Position numbers and translations under genes: made by a program. Source: a virus. Taken from it: a stretch of 23,724 nt of DNA. The stretch spans positions 1-23,724 of the IMG/VR virus record IMGVR_UViG_3300000956_000050. One strand, 5' to 3'. Below the pieces are notes generated by a model. It had not been told where the DNA came from, made no database searches, and worked only from the letters and a program-made list of their open reading frames with translations. How positions within the stretch are numbered: position 1 is the first letter of the stretch; each line of letters opens with the position of its first letter. Positions 1-6,998 of this stretch are shown here, piece by piece.

Positions 1-1
1 C

Positions 2-1837
2 GGCGGGCGCGATGTGATCAACGGTCCGATCGCCCAGCACAACTTCATAGTCGGGGACACGATTCAGATCAACGGCCAGAACCAAGGGTTCTACGTCGTC
101 AGCGCGGTATCCGCAACGACACTTGAACTGGACTATGAGGGTGGCGCGCCAGGTACCGGCCTCGTCACCGGTCCGGTCGTAATGTCCATGTCTTACAGGG
201 GCCTGCGCTTCCGGGTGCTCAGCTATTCCGCCCAAGCGCTGCAGGTCAAGCGGATCAAGTCCGGAGGCACCGATGACAACTCATGGCCGGGCTGGGACAG
301 CCTGTCGTCCAACGTAGGGCAAGTACTACTAGACAGTTCGAACCTGTCCGGCGGGTACCGCGGCCCTTTCCCGGCTTGCCCGGAGGGGGAGGTTATCACC
401 TCAGTGGAGTGGGACGTGTTTTACCCGAGCGGCTTAGTATTGCTCGGCTCGCAAGGCCAGTACATCAGCCGGACGTCGCCGCACGTATTCGAATATCGAG
501 ACATGGCTATCGGCGGCGCTTGGACTGCGGCAACCTACACACACGTCGCTGCGGACCTCGACGCCAAAGGGTTCACGCACCGTATTGATTTGCCGTACCC
601 AATGCGTCCTGAGTGCCGCGTAAAGAAAGTGTTCGTGTCGCAGGGCGGCTATCCGGCGAAGGACTACATCGACACTTTGATGTGGCTGAGGCTCAAGGGA
701 CTTATGACCTATTCGTCACCGACCAGTTACGCAGGCATGACGGTGATGACGTGCGATATCCGGGGCGGCGATCGTATTTCCTCGCAGAGCGAAAGCCTGA
801 TCAACCTGGCCTGCACGCGAATTCTCCCGGTACTGCGGGCAGGTGTGTGGCAAACCCCGCAACCAACTCGTGAGATATCGGCAGCGGTCGGGCACATCAT
901 CCGCAGCGTAGGGTATTCCGACACAACCGATATCGACTTGGCTGAACTCGACCGCTTGGAGAACACCCGGTGGACGCCACGCGGAGACACGTACGACCGC
1001 ACAGTCAGCGACTCGAAGACCGTCAAGTCCAACCTACTAGACGCATTGCAAGCCGGGTTCGCCGAACTGACGATCGACCGGGGGCTACTCGTACCGGTGC
1101 GCGACGAGCCGCGCGGCCCTGCGTTCGATCACGTATACAATCCCCAAGTGATGCTTGAACCCTTGTCCTACGATTTCACGATGCCCGATCAGCCGGACGA
1201 CTTCGACGGTGTGGACGTGGAATACTACGACCATGTCACCAAGCAGGACGAGACGGTAGAGTGCCGGCTCCCAGGCGACGCTGGCGAGCGGGTAGAGAAA
1301 ATCAAAGTGGAAGGTGTAGGCGTTCGCTATCGGGCATGGCGTATTGGCATGCGTCGCCGTCGAGCGCATTTGTACCGCCAACGCGAGTACAGCTTTCAGA
1401 CCGAACTGGACGCACTGAACAGCGCCTATTTCGATTACGTGGCCCTTGGCGTGTCTACACCGGGATACGGTCAGTCTGCGCAATTGACCGGCTACACCGC
1501 CGGCCCGCCTGTCACGCTCGAATCGTCCGAACCGCTAGATTGGTCGGTTGCCGGTACGTACAAAGTGCTGGTACGCCGTAAGGACGGCACCGCGTCGGGG
1601 ACGTATGTAGCAACTAGGGTCGATGACTACACGTTCACGATCCCCACCCTGGACTTCGTACCGGATCTGTCGGGGATGATCGACACTCCGCCGATCATCC
1701 AGTTTGGGCATGAATCCAAATGGTGTTTCCCGGCACTGATTACCGACGTATCCCCGAAAGGCACGAGGACGTGCAGCGTCAAGGCTGTGAACTACGACGT
1801 GCGGATGTACGCGGACGATGACAACTTTCCGCCGTAG
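2..1837 (+). CDS. Phage tail-tip (J/TipJ-like) protein, 3' part
   Basis: The reading frame is open to the left edge of the window, so the gene very likely begins upstream; the GTG at 14 is only the first possible start inside the window. About 611 residues are visible. The central part (the stretch with LPVLRAGVW, then a DALQAGFAEL segment and a DGVDVEYYDH motif) resembles the C-terminal half of tail-tip/central fibre proteins of siphoviruses, which close the tail tube and contact the host surface. The C-terminal 150 residues are beta-rich and end in VNYDVRMYADDDNFPP, the usual style of end for this family, which is known to occur just before lysis genes in many phages. The holin-like gene follows after 56 bases. 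The family assignment comes from recognised sequence style, not a search. A conventional baseplate protein is the alternative. Confidence 0.7.
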   Translation, partial: GGRDVINGPIAQHNFIVGDTIQINGQNQGFYVVSAVSATTLELDYEGGAPGTGLVTGPVVMSMSYRGLRFRVLSYSAQALQVKRIKSGGTDDNSWPGWDSLSSNVGQVLLDSSNLSGGYRGPFPACPEGEVITSVEWDVFYPSGLVLLGSQGQYISRTSPHVFEYRDMAIGGAWTAATYTHVAADLDAKGFTHRIDLPYPMRPECRVKKVFVSQGGYPAKDYIDTLMWLRLKGLMTYSSPTSYAGMTVMTCDIRGGDRISSQSESLINLACTRILPVLRAGVWQTPQPTREISAAVGHIIRSVGYSDTTDIDLAELDRLENTRWTPRGDTYDRTVSDSKTVKSNLLDALQAGFAELTIDRGLLVPVRDEPRGPAFDHVYNPQVMLEPLSYDFTMPDQPDDFDGVDVEYYDHVTKQDETVECRLPGDAGERVEKIKVEGVGVRYRAWRIGMRRRRAHLYRQREYSFQTELDALNSAYFDYVALGVSTPGYGQSAQLTGYTAGPPVTLESSEPLDWSVAGTYKVLVRRKDGTASGTYVATRVDDYTFTIPTLDFVPDLSGMIDTPPIIQFGHESKWCFPALITDVSPKGTRTCSVKAVNYDVRMYADDDNFPP

Positions 1838-1893
1838 TGGTTCAACCGTGATACACTGACGACCATCTTGAACCGACCTCACGAGGCGCCGCG

Positions 1894-2274
1894 ATGTTCG
1901 ACCAGTGTATCCGCGATTCGGCGCTTCTCTGCTTAATTGCAGCAGCGATCCACCCATGGGCAGCAACCGGAGCAGCATTCGGTTGCTGCTTTTTTCTGGC
2001 AGCGCCTATGGCGACGTCAGGTTGGCAGCGCCTAAAGCTGGGACTGTTCTCGTTCGGCCTTGGGTACGCCGGCGGTGTCTTCTGGTACGGCGGAGGTCCC
2101 CCATGGAGCGAGAAGGCCATGTTGGTATCTGCGGCACTTTCCGCTCTTGGCGCAGTCATATTTACAGCGTTCTACTATGTGATTGACAAGAGTGGCCCCT
2201 TGCCAGCTTGGCTGGAGTCTATCCTCGACCGCATCCCTTTGTTCAAACGCCGGAGTGATACCGATGGAGTTTGA
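1894..2274 (+). CDS. Putative holin (multi-TM membrane protein)
   Basis: This 126-residue protein has three hydrophobic segments at roughly residues 10-38, 48-66 and 74-94, and a charged C-terminal tail (FKRRSDTD). Position supports a lysis role: it follows the tail-tip gene and precedes a second small membrane protein, a GH19 endolysin and spanins. The ATG is preceded by GAGG seven bases upstream. Holins form lesions in the inner membrane that release the endolysin and set lysis time. An intrinsic-terminator hairpin (1960-1995) lies inside the coding sequence, encoding part of the first membrane segment. The end overlaps the next gene by 11 bases. Which of the two membrane proteins is the true holin and which is an antiholin or accessory cannot be told from sequence. 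Confidence 0.7.
   Translation: MFDQCIRDSALLCLIAAAIHPWAATGAAFGCCFFLAAPMATSGWQRLKLGLFSFGLGYAGGVFWYGGGPPWSEKAMLVSAALSALGAVIFTAFYYVIDKSGPLPAWLESILDRIPLFKRRSDTDGV
1960..1995 (+). terminator. Intrinsic terminator inside the holin-like gene
   Basis: A perfect 10-base-pair stem, GCAGCAACCG (1960-1969) with CGGTTGCTGC (1980-1989), has a 10-base loop and is followed directly by six T residues (1990-1995). It has the full form of a rho-independent terminator for rightward transcription. It lies about 65 bases inside the holin-like coding sequence, so it would either end the structural transcript or act as an attenuator ahead of the lysis genes. Confidence 0.7.
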
Positions 2275-2566
2275 TTCAATTCTTACGACCGCCCGCGTGG
2301 TAGTTCATCTGGGAATCGCGCTCGTCCTGCTGTCCTACCAGCCGCGCGGCGCCAGGCACCGATACGGCGTCTCTTTATTAGCAGCGCTACTAGCCGCTAG
2401 TAGCTTAGGTCAGGGTGTCGGCCTAATGGTTGGCGCCGTAGAGCCTAGGGCAATGGGCGGCCAGTGGCTAAATCTCGGTGTCTTCGGTACGCTCTTCTGC
2501 TTGATCCTTGCGTGCCGCGGTAACGTGGCAAAGATACTCCCTCGTTGCTCTCACGGAGCCCGCTGA
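2264..2566 (+). CDS. Putative 3-TM holin (Phage_holin_3-like)
   Basis: The ATG at 2264 gives a 100-residue protein with three hydrophobic stretches (about residues 10-27, 37-58 and 70-88). The frame is open further upstream to 2183, but that would add 27 residues lying wholly inside the previous gene. The motif RGARHRYGVSLLA between the first two segments and the RGNVAKI motif near the end are typical, as I recall, of small three-TM phage holins. The start overlaps the preceding gene by 11 bases and the stop overlaps the endolysin start by one base (TGATG), which suggests translational coupling within the lysis cassette. With two membrane proteins in tandem, a holin/antiholin pair is a reasonable inference. 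Confidence 0.72.
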   Translation: MEFDSILTTARVVVHLGIALVLLSYQPRGARHRYGVSLLAALLAASSLGQGVGLMVGAVEPRAMGGQWLNLGVFGTLFCLILACRGNVAKILPRCSHGAR

Positions 2567-3096
2567 TGGACGCCCCTACTCTCGCCGCAGTAATGAACAT
2601 TCCTTTAGCCCGTGCGCAGAAGTGGAGCGACGCTCTCACCGCAGCGATGGCCGGCGGTCAGATCAACACCAGATTGCGTATCGCCGCATTCCTAGCGCAG
2701 ATCGGGCACGAGAGCGGCTCACTGGTTTATTCGAAGGAACTCGGCGGCCCAAGCTACTTCGCTAAATACGACGGCCGTAAAGATCTCGGAAATACTCAGC
2801 CGGGTGACGGAGCACGATTCGCAGGGCGTGGGTTGATTCAAGTAACCGGCAGGGCGAACTACCTCAAAGCGAGCCAAGCGCTGTTCGGCGACGATCGTCT
2901 GTTGCGTAAACCCGATCTGCTGGAAGTTCCTGATTGGGCTGCGAAGTCCGCCGTCTGGTACTGGACGACTCGCAACTTGAATGCACTGGCGGATCAGGAT
3001 CGCTTCACCGACATTACGAAAGCGATCAACGGTGGAACGAACGGTCTTGAGGATCGCAAAGCGCGGTACAAGTTCGCTCTGACGGTGCTGAAGTGA
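2566..3096 (+). CDS. Endolysin, glycoside hydrolase family 19 (chitinase-like)
   Basis: A 176-residue muralytic enzyme that would cut the glycan strands of peptidoglycan. Family marks are FLAQIGHESGSL, with the likely catalytic Glu at residue 49 after His48, and FAGRGLIQVTGRANYL (residues 86-100), the substrate-cleft motif of GH19 lysozymes. No signal peptide or membrane anchor is visible, so export would depend on the holin upstream. I chose the ATG at 2566 over a TTG at 2545 because GGAG lies seven bases before it and it is coupled to the preceding stop by TGATG. The end overlaps the Rz start as GTGA. Confidence 0.92.
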   Translation: MDAPTLAAVMNIPLARAQKWSDALTAAMAGGQINTRLRIAAFLAQIGHESGSLVYSKELGGPSYFAKYDGRKDLGNTQPGDGARFAGRGLIQVTGRANYLKASQALFGDDRLLRKPDLLEVPDWAAKSAVWYWTTRNLNALADQDRFTDITKAINGGTNGLEDRKARYKFALTVLK

Positions 3097-3554
3097 ACTC
3101 CGCTTACGGCTACGCGCTGGCGCTTCTGGTAGGCGCTGGCGGCGCGTGGTACGTCCAGGGGTTGCGCTGGGAGACGGATGTACAGGAACGCAATCTGGCA
3201 ACCGCTACAGCGATCGGCGCGAACGTGGACGCGGTGAACCAACAGCTAATCGCGTCACGCGCACAGACGGAAGCCATCCGGCAAACCTTCATCGAGTACA
3301 AGGCGGGTAAAGAAAATGAGACAAGTGCTCTTGAGCGGGCTGTTGCTGATGGCTCTAAGCGGCTGCGGATCAAAGCCAGTTGTCCAGCAGTGCACGCCGA
3401 TGGAACCGTTTCCGGCGGAGCTATCAGCGGAACCGCAGAACTTACAGCCGAAGCTGGACGCGCTTATTGGGATCTGCGAAGAGGACTCGACCGGCAGTTC
3501 GCCGAGTTGCAGTTCTGCCGGTCGGAATTGAGGAAGCGATCAGCCCCGCGCTAA
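3093..3554 (+). CDS. Rz: Rz-like inner-membrane spanin (i-spanin)
   Basis: The GTG start overlaps the endolysin stop by four bases. The 153-residue product has an N-terminal membrane segment (about residues 4-22, YGYALALLVGAGGAWYV) followed by a long charged, largely helical periplasmic region, the normal design of an i-spanin. Position after the endolysin and the embedded lipoprotein gene in the +1 frame (3316-3531) support the call. Rz and Rz1 are known to span the periplasm and fuse inner and outer membranes in the last step of lysis, so the host is Gram-negative. The 3' end overlaps the convergent HD-domain gene by 15 bases. Confidence 0.87.
   Translation: MNSAYGYALALLVGAGGAWYVQGLRWETDVQERNLATATAIGANVDAVNQQLIASRAQTEAIRQTFIEYKAGKENETSALERAVADGSKRLRIKASCPAVHADGTVSGGAISGTAELTAEAGRAYWDLRRGLDRQFAELQFCRSELRKRSAPR
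3316..3531 (+). CDS. Rz1: Rz1-like outer-membrane spanin lipoprotein, embedded in Rz
   Basis: This 71-residue product lies entirely inside Rz in the +1 frame. It has a lipoprotein signal: MRQVLLSGLLLMALSGC, with lipobox LSGC and the modified Cys at residue 17. The mature part is short and relatively rich in proline (PVV, PMEPFP), as in known o-spanins. A ribosome binding site, AAAG, is visible just upstream (GGTAAAGAAA ATG). Fully embedded Rz1 is the classical lambda-type arrangement. Confidence 0.88.
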   Translation: MRQVLLSGLLLMALSGCGSKPVVQQCTPMEPFPAELSAEPQNLQPKLDALIGICEEDSTGSSPSCSSAGRN

Positions 3555-4061
3555 CTCCGAGGCGATCCTGTGCAATTCTGGATCGCCTTCTTTCAACACT
3601 TCTAACAGCGCTCTCTTCTCTGCTAAGTACGTCACCGCGAAAACCGGATCGCGCTCAATGATGCTTCGGCTGTTGCTGATCAAGTCTGCCAGTTTGATCG
3701 ACTTGGCTTCGGGTGAAGCTAAAGCGGTGTGCGCCAAGTCTAAGGCCTTACGCGCTGCGCGGTTCCCGTCTTCCGGTTTGGATACGTCGGTTAGCTGCTC
3801 GACATAGGCCGCTACCGTTTCGCCAAACAGGTCTTTAACCGTTTCCAAGGTTACGCCGGTATCCTCAACCACGTCATGAAGCAACGCCGCTACGTGCATA
3901 GCTTCAGACGCTCCGGGCACCACTTCGGAAAGGATCACCATAACTTCCACTGGATGGCGCCAATAGTCTTCACCCGTGTACTTACGCTTCTGGCCGACAG
4001 CGCAATGCGCGCCGACGCAGAAAGCCGCAGCCCTCTCAACCTCTAGCGTTAATTCACTCAC
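3540..4061 (-). CDS. RelA/SpoT-type HD-domain phosphohydrolase
   Basis: A GTG start at 4061 gives 173 residues; AGGAG seven bases upstream favours it over the longer open frame to 4166. The protein matches the hydrolase domain of SpoT/MESH1 enzymes: WRHP (His36), LLHDVVEDTG (His62-Asp63, Glu66-Asp67) and KLADLISN (Asp126) are the metal-binding and catalytic motifs. Known family members remove the 3'-diphosphate of (p)ppGpp. No synthetase, TGS or ACT domain is present, so this is a small hydrolase only. A likely role is to lower (p)ppGpp, or a related alarmone or modified nucleotide, during infection; that is inference. It is the last gene of the leftward operon and overlaps the preceding 50-residue ORF by eight bases. 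Confidence 0.85.
   Translation of the reverse strand: MSELTLEVERAAAFCVGAHCAVGQKRKYTGEDYWRHPVEVMVILSEVVPGASEAMHVAALLHDVVEDTGVTLETVKDLFGETVAAYVEQLTDVSKPEDGNRAARKALDLAHTALASPEAKSIKLADLISNSRSIIERDPVFAVTYLAEKRALLEVLKEGDPELHRIASELARG
3561..3593 (+). terminator. Possible terminator after the lysis cassette
   Basis: An inverted repeat GGCGATCC (3561-3568) / GGATCGCC (3580-3587) with an 11-base loop is followed by TTCTTTC, seven bases after the Rz stop codon. It also lies inside the 3' end of the convergent HD-domain gene, so the bases are constrained by coding as well. The stem is good but the T-tract is interrupted. Confidence 0.5.
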
Positions 4062-4206
4062 AGTAATACTCCTCTTCCTCAGTTGCATTTTGCGCAGCGG
4101 CTGTCGCCTGGCAGATAACCTGGGCGTCCTGCGTGAAGTACGCGGCCACTGGTTGGGGTGCCGCACCAGGGAACGCGATAACGTAGAGCATGGCTAGGAT
4201 TTTCAC
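4054..4206 (-). CDS. Small protein, 50 aa, hydrophobic N-terminus
   Basis: A short ORF begins at a GTG overlapping the stop of the upstream gene (GTGA); an internal ATG at 4191 is the alternative start. The product begins with a hydrophobic stretch (ILAMLYVIAFPGAA) and ends in a run of acidic residues (TEEEEYYCE). It ends within the start region of the HD hydrolase. The coupled overlaps at both ends support translation. I do not recognise a family. Confidence 0.5.
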   Translation of the reverse strand: MKILAMLYVIAFPGAAPQPVAAYFTQDAQVICQATAAAQNATEEEEYYCE

Positions 4207-4472
4207 GGCTTCAGATACTCTCGGAAAATGTCGGCCAGGGTTCTCTTAGGGCCTTGTGACCATTTTACGCCGGCTTTTTCGATAGCCCGCTGCGCTTCGA
4301 AATCTTGAAACATCCATCCGAAGTTGCCTTGATGAGGGCTCGGCAATTCGACGGTTACCGCCGCTCGGGAGGCTTTCCATGATTCTTCCCATAAGCTTTT
4401 TAAGTGGATCGCCGCATCCTCCCACGGTTCGCCTACAACTCTTTCGAACTCTTCACGCATTTTATCAGTCAT
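4203..4472 (-). CDS. Hypothetical phage protein, 89 aa
   Basis: The ATG overlaps the previous gene's stop region (4469-4472, ATGA). The product is acidic and helical in its first half, with a W..SW.ASR motif (SLWEESWKASRAAV) seen in many small phage proteins of unknown function, then a QDFEAQRAIEKAGVKW stretch. No catalytic motif is visible. It sits between a DUF3310-like gene and the HD hydrolase, so an accessory role in nucleotide or host control is possible but unproven. Confidence 0.7.
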   Translation of the reverse strand: MTDKMREEFERVVGEPWEDAAIHLKSLWEESWKASRAAVTVELPSPHQGNFGWMFQDFEAQRAIEKAGVKWSQGPKRTLADIFREYLKP

Positions 4473-4807
4473 TCCGCTTCACTCCTTTTCGCGGCCCGCA
4501 CCATGCGAGCGCCGAAGAATTCGACTTTCTCAGCGTTGTACAATGCTTTGTTGTCCGCCTTTACCGCGCCGCCCATCCGGCCAGTGCAGGTACGCCAGAT
4601 CGCTTTAAACGCTTCGCCTTCCGCAAAGGTCATGCCGAGCGCTTCGATAATGTCTATGCTCTCCGCGGTGTAGGCTGGGCCTCCGCTGATGGGGTCAGCG
4701 ACGTGGCATTTGTAATAGTCGACGCTGCCGCCGGTTTTCTGCGTTTTGGGTTTGCATCGGCTGCCGCTGTGATTAGCGCCGCACACTTCGCAGAATTCAT
4801 AGTTCAT
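4469..4807 (-). CDS. DUF3310-like protein with N-terminal zinc-binding cluster
   Basis: This 112-residue protein has an N-terminal Cys/His cluster (C6, C9, H13, C18) that could bind zinc. A domain follows with DYYKCHV, ESIDIIEALGMTF, EAFKAIWR and NAEKVEFFGARMV, which matches the layout of DUF3310 (YY...IE.ID.IE..., GNAIKYIWR, KA.WY). The best known relative is T7 gp1.7, reported as a nucleotide kinase; whether that activity applies here is inference. The start overlaps the stop of the SNF2 helicase gene as ATGA, so the two are probably co-translated. Confidence 0.65.
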   Translation of the reverse strand: MNYEFCEVCGANHSGSRCKPKTQKTGGSVDYYKCHVADPISGGPAYTAESIDIIEALGMTFAEGEAFKAIWRTCTGRMGGAVKADNKALYNAEKVEFFGARMVRAAKRSEAE

Positions 4808-6198
4808 GCTGCATCCTCTATAGGGTTGAATCCTTTATCACGCATTGCGCGTAACAGAATGTCTTGGATCTCTCGTTTGGTTTGCAGGCGCTCTAGCACC
4901 AGCTCGTCTACGGTGTCAGCGGCCAGGATGAAGTGGTGGAACACTGGGCGATTGTGGCCGGCCTGCAACTGACGCACAGGGCCGTTACGCTCGATGATTT
5001 GTTGGTGTTCTTCCAAGTTCCAATTCACGCTGAAGAATACGAGGATGTTGCCGCCGTCCTGCAGGTTCAGACCGTGACCCGCACTGGCCGGGTGGGCGAA
5101 CATGATCGGAATCTCGCCGCGGTTCCACGCGTCGATCGTCTCCGGCTTCTTGTCCAGGTGTCGGCCTTGGGGGAATCGCGCCAAAAGCCTTTCCAAGTCG
5201 CTCTTGAAGTGATACGCCACTAACACCGGCATACCGGCGGCTTCCTCCAAGATTTCCTCCAACGCATTAAGCTTCTCGTCATGGATCTTCTTCCATTGAG
5301 GGCCCCCTTCTACGTAGGCCGCTCCGCTGGCAATCTGCAAACATTTTTGCGTCTTGGCTGCCGCGTTCAATGCCTCGACCTGCGAACCCTCAAGGTCCAT
5401 GAACATCTGCTTTTCCATGTTCTTGTAGAGGACACGCGCGGCCGGCGGCAGATCTACGCGAATCACGTTCACGATCGGCTCTTTGAGGTCGAACCAATCC
5501 GCAGCGTCAATCGTGATACACACGTCGCCCAACGCTTTTTGGATCTGCTCCTGCGCCTGCTCCGTAGCCTCAACGCCGAACCCGGTATGCGAAGCCCTGA
5601 ACCAGCGTTGCTTGAAGGCGTCGTAGGTGCGGCCGAGGCGATCGCCCTTATCCACGAACCACATCTGACCCCAAAGGTCTTGAAGGCCGTTAGGGCTCGG
5701 CGTACCTGTCAGCAGAATGATCCGCTTGATCTTCGTATGCGCCACCCGGGCGAGCGCTTTGGCACGGCGCGTACCCTGGCGCAGCCGGAAACCTTTGAGC
5801 TTGGTCGCTTCGTCGACTACAACTGTGCGGAATGGCCATTTGTCGCCTAGCTGCTCAACCAACCATTCAAGCTGTTCGAAGTTGACCGTGTATATATCCG
5901 CCTTGGTGCGCAGCGCCCCTTGGCGTTCCTTGGCCGAACCGCAGATAGTCACGACGTTGCGATGCTTCAAGTGGTTCCACTTCCGGTACTCCTGCGGCCA
6001 GGTTGTACGTGCCACACGGAGCGGGGCGACGATCAAAACCGGATAGACATCCTCGGTAAGCGACAGGTCTTCCAGCGCCGTGGCCGTGCTTACGCTCTTG
6101 CCCAATCCCATGCCAGCCCAAACCGCTAAACGCTTGGTCGCGTGGATCGCCGACATAATCAATCCTTGGTAGACATGCGGCTTATAGTCAATTGCCAT
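4804..6198 (-). CDS. SNF2/DEAD-type superfamily 2 helicase
   Basis: The 464-residue protein is a DNA-dependent ATPase of the SNF2-like phage helicase group. Motif I (Walker A) is AGMGLGKS (residues 28-35), motif II is VVVDEAT (DEAT at 129-132) and motif III is LLTGTPSPNG (162-171). The second RecA domain has HPASAGHGLNLQ (motif V) and QQIIERNGPVRQLQAGH (motif VI). The ATG at 6198 is chosen over an upstream TTG because it is coupled to the VRR-NUC stop by TGATG and has AGGTG before it. This helicase next to a VRR-NUC nuclease and a family A polymerase is a known phage replication arrangement; the pair may remodel forks or recombination intermediates. Confidence 0.92.
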   Translation of the reverse strand: MAIDYKPHVYQGLIMSAIHATKRLAVWAGMGLGKSVSTATALEDLSLTEDVYPVLIVAPLRVARTTWPQEYRKWNHLKHRNVVTICGSAKERQGALRTKADIYTVNFEQLEWLVEQLGDKWPFRTVVVDEATKLKGFRLRQGTRRAKALARVAHTKIKRIILLTGTPSPNGLQDLWGQMWFVDKGDRLGRTYDAFKQRWFRASHTGFGVEATEQAQEQIQKALGDVCITIDAADWFDLKEPIVNVIRVDLPPAARVLYKNMEKQMFMDLEGSQVEALNAAAKTQKCLQIASGAAYVEGGPQWKKIHDEKLNALEEILEEAAGMPVLVAYHFKSDLERLLARFPQGRHLDKKPETIDAWNRGEIPIMFAHPASAGHGLNLQDGGNILVFFSVNWNLEEHQQIIERNGPVRQLQAGHNRPVFHHFILAADTVDELVLERLQTKREIQDILLRAMRDKGFNPIEDAA

Positions 6199-6515
6199 CA
6201 GCAAAGCACCTGATAATCAACGCCGACTTTAACCGGCTCATCCACTGTCAAAAACAGACAAACCCTATCCACTGCCTCTTTGCTATCCAGCCAAACCACT
6301 TCGGCGCCTGCAGCACGCCGACGCTCGTGGTCGCGCACCTGAGCTTCGGTAGGCTTTTCGCCGGTCGCTTTTAGCTCAACGAACAACACGCGACCGCCGA
6401 ACGTGATCAACCGATCAGGGACCGAACGTCGCTGGGGGCTGGTGAACTTGTCGCAAAGCGCGCCAATCTCTTTGCAGCGCTTGACGAGGTACGCTTCGAT
6501 ATCGCGTTCTAGCAT
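6198..6515 (-). CDS. VRR-NUC domain nuclease
   Basis: A 105-residue single-domain PD-(D/E)XK nuclease. Catalytic signature residues are visible: Glu near the N-terminus (MLERDIE), VPDR (Asp34), FVELK (Glu47, Lys49) and Gln59 in TEAQVRDH. VRR-NUC proteins are structure-specific nucleases, and stand-alone phage versions usually sit beside an SNF2 helicase, as here. I chose the ATG at 6515 because GGAG lies eight bases upstream; the open frame extends to 6578 but that part overlaps the previous gene. The start overlaps the preceding stop (ATGCTAG), and the stop overlaps the helicase start by one base. Confidence 0.9.
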   Translation of the reverse strand: MLERDIEAYLVKRCKEIGALCDKFTSPQRRSVPDRLITFGGRVLFVELKATGEKPTEAQVRDHERRRAAGAEVVWLDSKEAVDRVCLFLTVDEPVKVGVDYQVLC

Positions 6516-6946
6516 GGCATCAGCTCCGATGGGACTTTCACAATTGATCCGGACTTCGCGGATACAACAGCCCGACACATGGCGATAAGCAGGGAATCGC
6601 CACGTCCTTCATATCTTCCGGAATCGTGACCTAGCTTCACTGACCAACCGCGATACACCTCTGGGTCGGAGTTATACCAGTGCTCTAATTTTTCTATGCT
6701 GATATTTCTCACGACCTTATTGTTCTGAATTTTCATGCCCTCTAGCTTGGCTAGGATAGGGCCTCCAATTTCCCAATCTTCATCGGGCCAATATGCGCCG
6801 TGGTTATCGGTCCAAATGTTGCGGAACGATCCGTCTTCGTTAAAGCACCAGCGCAGTTCGTCACCAAGCCCATCTGCGACGGCTACTGCGTAACGCAACG
6901 CTGGTCCGATCAACTCTGCTGTTTTAACTTCTACAAATTCGCTCAT
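6509..6946 (-). CDS. NinX-like (DUF2591) phage protein
   Basis: A 145-residue protein resembling the P22 NinX/DUF2591 family: KTAELIGPALRYAVA near the N-terminus, an aromatic YWPDEDWEIGGPIL motif in the middle and a C-terminal SLLIAMCRAVVSAKSG block. The function of the family is unknown; members lie in early or nin-type regions. A good ribosome binding site (GGGAGAG) precedes the ATG. It follows the polymerase C-half by 52 bases and overlaps the VRR-NUC start. Confidence 0.8.
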   Translation of the reverse strand: MSEFVEVKTAELIGPALRYAVAVADGLGDELRWCFNEDGSFRNIWTDNHGAYWPDEDWEIGGPILAKLEGMKIQNNKVVRNISIEKLEHWYNSDPEVYRGWSVKLGHDSGRYEGRGDSLLIAMCRAVVSAKSGSIVKVPSELMPC

Positions 6947-6998
6947 GTGTCGGCTCTCCCGTATTTGTACGCAAGCTTATGCAAGATTCGACTTGTAG

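Noticed and set aside
1085-1978. Minus-strand open frames under the tail-tip gene
   Set aside because: Composition is Arg/His-rich shadow-like and the plus strand holds a recognisable structural gene.
2386-2404. Inverted repeat GCTACTAG-CCG-CTAGTAGC in the second holin-like gene
   Set aside because: Perfect arms of eight bases but no T-tract, and it lies in a membrane-segment coding region; no regulatory reading was convincing.
4379-5850. Plus-strand open frames of 96-197 codons opposite the DUF3310-like and helicase genes
   Set aside because: They mirror genes with clear motifs on the other strand, and show no family features of their own.
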